Source: Primulina eburnea (lineage: Eukaryota; Streptophyta; Magnoliopsida; Lamiales; Gesneriaceae). Taken from it: DNA of 64,000 nucleotides. Each line of letters opens with the position of its first letter. Position 1 is the first letter of the stretch. The DNA lies in the NCBI RefSeq assembly GCF_022965805.1, contig NC_133108.1:43904051-43968050 (forward strand), written 5' to 3'. Positions 57,620 through 64,000 of the stretch are shown here, piece by piece. The notes below the pieces were generated by a model. It did not search any database and had not been told where the DNA came from. It worked only from the letters and a program-made list of their open reading frames with translations. The position numbers were made by a program, and so were the translations under genes.

Positions 57620-58400
57620 AGAGGAGAAACTCTTTGTTTGTTTGTTGGACTAACGTAATTCAAACTATTCAAACTAAATTATCTCTTTCTCTTTCGTCTG
57701 TTTGTTGGAAGGAGGATATATATGTTGATCGAACTGAACAAGGCGGTCAGAATGAGGCATTATATTCCCTGTGTTACATTATTTTCTACAATTTACAAGC
57801 ATTGTTATTTGAATTTCCAATAACTCTAGAATCATGTAGCGTTGATTACTATTCAGTTCACGCCCATTACAATTTATGCTCCTTTGAGAGACAAGATTTA
57901 ACTCCATGACGTACAACGGAAGACATAATTTTTCACATTGGATTGCTCTCAAGTGTAGCATCGAATATTCGAATTAACCAGATTATTGTGAGATAGCCCG
58001 CCCTTGCCTCAATCCGGTTGAATCCTGTTATTTCAGTCTATACTTCATTTTGTTGCTAAATTACACATCGGTATAAGGGGTCTCATTGATCTGTTTATAA
58101 AGAAAATTTACTTGTACATATAAAACAAAATATTGGAACACCCAAAAAGGTATGTGACATGTAAATGTTATCCCCGTTGATTTCTATTTCATCTGCACAT
58201 TCCAGTACAAACCAATGCACTCAAAAGTATATCAGGACAATTCTTCAGACAATGAATGTATCAACTAAATCCCACATCTGTACATAGTACATACATCTAC
58301 AGGGTAATCTAACACAAGCGGCTACACATCATAATTTACAAGCAGTTTCATTATGCTGTCTTCAGTCCATGTTCTTGGTCTCAAGTCCACTCAAATGTTG
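57620..58400. other. Convergent intergenic region between UTP15 and SCC3
   Basis: 3' UTRs of two convergent genes; nothing else seen. Confidence 0.6.
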
Positions 58401-61400
58401 CTAACTGGAAGCTCCTACACCCAAAAAGTGATGCCTCAATATGGCTGATTTTTTATTCACGTATATCAATAGATAAATATAATATGATGTTTATCTAAAG
58501 TGTGCGTGTGTAGGAACCTGAAGTTTTTGGGGTAGCCATATCTTCCGTGGCTTGACCAGAATCAACTGTTTTTGTCTTGTCCCTCTTGTCCTCCTTTGAT
58601 ACCACCCTTAAAGATCTGAGCTTGGATGATGCTCTAAGTGAATGTATCAGAGGTGCTTCCTCTTCATCTTCGTCTTGTTTTTCTTCGACAGCAGCATCTT
58701 GATCGGATCCACTGATTGAATCATCCTCTCCACTTGAACTTTGCTCATCAAAAAGCCTTTTACCTGGTAGATTTTGATTCTTACGAGGGCGACCTCGACG
58801 TCTCGCAGATATTCCTTCTTTAACATCTACAACATGAAAGAGAACTTTGAATTACATTGTAGCAATGGAGGGTCCTGAAAACCTCAAACTACGATCTACC
58901 ATGGACAGCACACAAAAATGACCCCGATACAGCATGTGGCACACTTCCAGCCTTGGTTAGTAAGTCGGCCTTATCGGGGCATGGGTGATCTTCTAAAAGG
59001 AATTGTGACTGCTAGCAACAACTTGCCAGAGTTTGATTTTAAGGTAAAATATTATTAAATTGATGAGTTGGTTTTATACAATGAATCACGGTCTTAAGTT
59101 TTAATGCATCCATTAAACGCTATTTTACAATTTAGCATATCAAAATAAACGGCTTCCACCAAGCAGTTAAATGACATGGAAGAATACATCATACTATCAT
59201 CTCAATGATCAAGTCACATAACGTTGACCAGAATAACTTGAGAAAATAGCAAGTTTACCAAGTAAATGCATCTTTGTCTTTAATGGTGAAGGCCACAGCT
59301 CACAAATTTATTCACCCAAACACTGAGTGCCTAATATGCATAGAAGTGTCGTGATTTAGTCTTGAAAGAATTAAACACTATATATGGGAATCCTGCAGTT
59401 CGTGTGCATTTAAGTACTTGCGGGGTGCGCAAATGACAGTACAAGTTACCTATAAGATGTCAAAAGATATTTCAGTGGAGTACATCTTCCATCAAAAGTG
59501 ATAAAAACAAGCACAAAATCTAGAACGCCAGATCCATGGTAATGTTCAAATCACAGATGCAAATGGCAAGAAGATCAAAACAGCCTTCCTTTAATTAAAG
59601 ATGTGAAATGCTTAAATAAGATAATGCGTGCTTTACAATAAAAAAAATAAAAAAATATTGGAGAATTAAGAGATGGAGAGGAAATAAAATGCAAAAAAGC
59701 AGAAGCATAGTGATACCTTTTACAGCTTCGTTTCTCACATATTTCTCGCGAAGGTTGTCTAGAAAGGTCAAATAGGGGCGCCACCCACTAGGATCTTCAT
59801 CCATATTCACATTTTCAGTTCTTCTTTCTACTCCTCTCATTCTAATAAGAAAGTGCATAAAGCATTAACTTGATAGAATTAGGAATATTTCCAATCATTG
59901 CCTCAGCAGGAATTTGCACTGAATAAGTGAGACAGGTCGACAATTCAGAGATACACCCCGAGTACATTTATATATTTAGAAAGTGACAAGATTCTCATAA
60001 ACCTAAAAATAACTTGCTGTTTCTAATTGTTTGGGGCCTTTGGGCCCGGATATAAATTTAAGCAGACACAAATAGTTCATAACATAATGATATAAGCAGA
60101 TAGAAGTCAGCTTTGACTAATAAATGGCAAGCAAGTTCAACTCGTTGTTTTCATTATTCACTACTTTTGATGCTTATTAAGGAGCATCAGAGTGCTAGGA
60201 TCCTTGTTCAATCACATTATATTCACACATTCTAGTGGACGCATTTCATGTCGCTCAAAACATGAGCACCATGTTTTTCGGGTGGTTTAAGAAACTTAAG
60301 ATCACATAAACCACACTCCACAAACATGATGTTTTTATACCCCTGAAACAAGGAATTGGTATGAACGGAATGTTTAACTAGTCATCTTTATGCTTGCTAG
60401 ATGCATACACAATAGATGGAGCTCTTACACGTCCAGTACATCAGGCACAGGAAGCTTCGATATAAACTGCAGCAGCACACCATCCAGGAAAGACAGCTGT
60501 CTTGGGGCATCCAAGAATGCATAGTTGATGCCCTCTTTGACAATATTCATAATTTCAGATTTGTACTTATTTCGAGCAGCACCAACATATGACCCAGATA
60601 GCCGAGCAGCCAAATCTTTACATTCCTGAAATGACTTGCTTGACAATGATTTATCATTGCCAGAAGAAACTACTAAGTGATACCTTTGGTAGGCCTAGCC
60701 AACAACAATATAAAATAAGTATTGTATAGCATTAAAATAGTAAATGCTAATTAGAAACTACAGGACTCTGTTTCTTTATCAACTACAGACTACATTAGCA
60801 AAATGAACAAAATTCTAAAACCAAGAAGATAAGATAATATTGGAAGGATTAGATATGAAAAAAATCAAGCAGTGATCAAGTAGCAAGTCCTTTAACTTTG
60901 TATGACCTTTTTAAGTGCTTCTAGAAGAAGGCTTGAAATATCTCCTTTTTTCTTCAAAGCAGTAAGTAGATGCTTTACAATTTCAGTAACACTAGAACCA
61001 TATGTCTCCAGATGAGAAATTATCTCCGGCGCAAGATGTTCCTAAATTAGAAGGCAATCACAGAAAATGTCTGAACTCCTCGATCACAAGGCGAAACAAA
61101 AAAGAAAACACAATTTAAGATGGCGCTACACATTATGATAATATCTACAATATTTCCATAACAATTAGCAAACATGTCAAGACCAAACGCCCAGGGAGAA
61201 AAATGGAAGCCTAAAATGAACTCGATTCAGAGCAGTTTAGCCAAGCGGAAGGATAAGAGATTTCAATACAGATCAATTAGCTATCCTATTCTCCTTCAGG
61301 GTAAATAAAATACAAACTAGTATAGCTACCTTAGGAACTGAATCTGTCGCCACTAATTTAGCCAGAGCAAACATGACAGCAGCTCTATTAGTCTCCTCGA

Positions 61401-63971
61401 TATATTCTCTGTTGCTATTTTCATCATCTGCATCATCTGCAGTGCATGAGATGAGCACTTCACATGAGAAGATATTAAACAAACACAGACTACTTTAAAG
61501 GAGCATATCACCGTGAAGGGGAGAAAGAAAAATAATAATGGTCAGACAGTATATGCCATTGTAGTATTTGTCAAAACACAAACCAAATGTAGAAAACTGA
61601 AAAAGAAGAGAGAAGACAGCATGTTCCTATATGGAAACAGCTAGTATATGCACATAAGCAAATTCAGGGCAGACAGCCCTTGAACTCAAGGGGACCCAGA
61701 AGAGTTAAACATATGCAGCCTGGCCCATGGGAGTATCCGCTATTTCCACGACTTAAGCTCAAGACTTTGAAGTTGAACAAGAAAACCTTTTCCACGATGC
61801 AAAGTTCCTTTCTCTAAAAAAACACATGATAATTGGAAAATGATTATAAAATCTCTATCCAGACACATAACAAGGCACATATTGCATGAATACTGAGAAC
61901 CAAACATACTTCCTACTTGCAGTAGCATAAACAAGAAAAATAGTCTCTCAAAAACCAGGTCACTTTTTATTCATGTAGAAGTTGGGATGGGAAAAAACAG
62001 AATCATTCAGTGGGACAGGAATTTTGACAGCAGTTTAGAACCTTATGAACCTAATGTTGCAACTGCTTAGTTTGTGAAGTAGTGTGGATTAGAGATGAAA
62101 ATTAGCGGATAATAGGAAGTTATTCCATTCATAGGATATGAAAAATTGAAAGTTAAAAATCTAACTGTATTTATTTTCTAATTTTATCAATAAGTGCCAC
62201 GTAAGTATCTTCAATTGTTTTTGTTTTATTACAGTTTGCTTTAACCTTTAAAATCAACAAAATAGACATGTCTGAATTCAAAGCATAATTAGTTATTTGC
62301 ATAAATGAAGTATTAAATGATTTCTCTTTCTATCTATGTTTCTGTGTGATGTTATTCCAGAAAATTATTTCTCTTTCTATCGATGTTTATGCTTTTTCAG
62401 GGACAGAAATGTCAATGTTGGGGAAAGAAGGAAAACAATATGTGCAAGTATAATAAGCCAGGCAAAAGGCAGTATTGAAATAAACATCAAATTTTGGAAA
62501 GTGCAGCAAGAATTGACCTTCAAAGAGGCCATACAAACATATCATTTCGCCATACAGAGATATGAAAGTGATCACAATGTTTCAACCAAAATTTACAGAA
62601 ACTAAATGGGGAAAAATAACAGCATAAACATGGGACTTGAACTAAACCTTGTGTCACAAAATTTCAAATGATCATAACCTTTGGAATTAAATTACAAATT
62701 ACAAACTTATAAATATGCCAAAAAAGTAAATCTCCATCTAGCCAACAAACGTACTTGTCTTATTACCTGAAATATCGAGAAGTTGCTCACACATTTTCCA
62801 GTATTTCTCGATGATGGACTCATCTGCGCGGTACCCTAATATCTCTAGCTTAGTTGAATTAAATTTAGTCTTTTTGAACAAACACCAAATATCAGCAAGG
62901 ATAGCACAGACCTGTAGATTACATAACAAAGTCGTTAATCTTTGTTTCATGTAAAAACTAAAAACACAGCTTAGAACGCATAAAAGGAATGCAGAAATAA
63001 AAACAAATGCATAAATATGTAATCACCACAAAATGGGCTTACTCTATATGCTAGCTGATTTCCAGATCCTCCATCAACATTTATTTTAATGGGAGTTTGA
63101 AGAAAGTACTCAAGTTGTTCCAACAAGGCATTTCGTTTCCATAAAAGGGAAGATACAAATGTCTCCGACACTGTTTCAATGGACACGACAGATTGTAGGC
63201 ACCAGGAAACATGTAGAAACATATTCAGAAGCAGGAAGGCAATAACCTGAATGAGCACAAGCATCTGATGATCAGCAAGTGCAAAAGAGACATCAGTTTT
63301 ACAAAAATTACATACAAAGCACGGACCTCCTCGTCTATGTTTCTGAAACTTTGAAGAATATGCACCAGATCTTGATACAAGCTTTCAAGAGGAACTTTAC
63401 GAGATAACTGAATTTCATACAGCCTTTTAAGATTTACTAGCAGAGAGTATTCGTCACCACCATTCTGCAGAGAAAAACATGTCAACTCTCACAACTTCAC
63501 TAATTTATAGAGAAAATAAGAAGAACAGTCTATACCGCAACATCTTTCAATGCAGACTTTAATTTCACCATTATCTCGTCCTCAATCTCCTTGACCTGAT
63601 TCTGACCAAAATCTTGCAACTCTCCTTGGCTCTCAGTGGCACAGAACTTAAATGCTTTTACGCATGATCGCAGAGCATCTTTATCACCATGCTTAAAAAA
63701 GGCCTCCCTCATAATTTGAAGAGTAGCCTTAAAATTCTGAAAAGAGAAGGCATATATACTTAATCTACTCCGTGGTAAGTTAGCATAGCCAAGTGATTTA
63801 TAATCATACCTGTTCTTGTCTCTTTAGTGAATAAAGCTCCAGATTCATGTGAACAATAATTTCAACAAGGGCTGCCACTTTGTCCTTGTCAGACAAAAAT
63901 TTTCGTAGGAGTTGAGGATAGGTTTTCATCGTGGCAACAGTTATGTCTCGTTTATTGTTTTCAAACATTTC
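58401..63971 (-). CDS. SCC3: Cohesin subunit SCC3, C-terminal part (5' end beyond the window)
   Basis: SCC3/STAG binds the SMC-kleisin ring and is needed for sister-chromatid cohesion in mitosis and meiosis. Visible exons (minus strand): 63971-63810, 63736-63536, 63464-63327, 63246-63043, 62911-62767, 61436-61330, 61041-60907, 60694-60429, 59841-59717, 58826-58518, 58414-58401; all phases agree. Recognisable segments: FENNKRDITVATMKTYPQLL, NLELYSLKRQEQ, GELQDF, GGDEYSLLVNLKRLYEIQLS, QECKDLAARLSGSYVGAARN, DEDPSGWRPYLTFLDNLREK. The tail is basic then acidic, with an AT-hook-like RRRGRPRKNQ. The last splice gives an end TSGASS; without it the frame runs to a stop at 58495 (TSGSYTRTL). The intron at 62766-61437 is the largest. 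The N-terminal half is outside the window. Confidence 0.9.
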
Positions 63972-64000
63972 CTGGAAATTTTTTTGACAAAAACTTAAAA

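Noticed and set aside
61740..61934. 64-codon minus-strand frame between SCC3 exons
   Set aside because: It lies in the 1.3-kb intron; flanking exons join in phase without it and the translation has no SCC3-like sequence.

Overview
This is a plant nuclear window, most likely from a eudicot. It has large AT-rich intergenic spaces, intron-rich genes with plant-type splice sites, and orthologues of plant-only regulators (TIR1, YUCCA, GID1, BSL1). A short transposon family with GTGAGAC/GTCTCAC palindromes recurs about every 5 kb; I associate it with asterids of the order Lamiales. That placement is a guess from memory, not shown by the sequence.

Layout. 1-4.5 kb: TIR1-type auxin receptor (-), three exons, with a conserved miR393 site and a 1-nt frameshift at the end of exon 1. 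4.5-11.1 kb: AT-rich spacer with many short transposons, including a nested pair, and a Copia gag scrap. 11.1-19.05 kb: an almost complete endogenous pararetrovirus (Caulimoviridae) on the minus strand. It carries an initiator-tRNA-Met primer-binding site, three small ORFs, then coat, movement, protease-RT-RNase H and a putative transactivator ORF, all open, with promoter and poly(A) signals after the last large ORF. 21.5-22.1 kb: a small Gly/Pro/Cys-rich protein (+). 23.6-24.0 kb: an AGP25/26-like arabinogalactan peptide (-). 26.5-29.3 kb: a YUCCA10-like auxin-biosynthesis monooxygenase (+) with an in-frame stop. 31.3-33.2 kb: a PPR protein (+). 38.1-39.6 kb: GID1 gibberellin receptor (-). 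41.9-42.2 kb: a long inverted repeat. 44.7-55.0 kb: BSL1 Kelch-phosphatase of brassinosteroid signalling (+, 21 exons, two GC-AG introns, one 1-nt frameshift). 56.0-57.6 kb: UTP15-like ribosome-biogenesis WD40 protein (+, single exon, telo-box promoter). 58.4-64 kb: 3' part of cohesin subunit SCC3 (-), running off the window.

The host genes are ordinary, independently transcribed plant genes. Auxin synthesis, auxin perception, gibberellin perception and brassinosteroid signalling all occur here, but no operon-like logic is implied. Three of the eight host genes read completely within the window are interrupted as written: +1 nt in TIR1, +1 nt in BSL1, and TAG in YUCCA. The viral copy has no interrupted ORF, although the first Asp of its RT YxDD box is Asn. 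The two single-base insertions may be assembly errors. The most notable content is the viral insertion and the short transposon family, whose 9-bp target duplications can be read directly.
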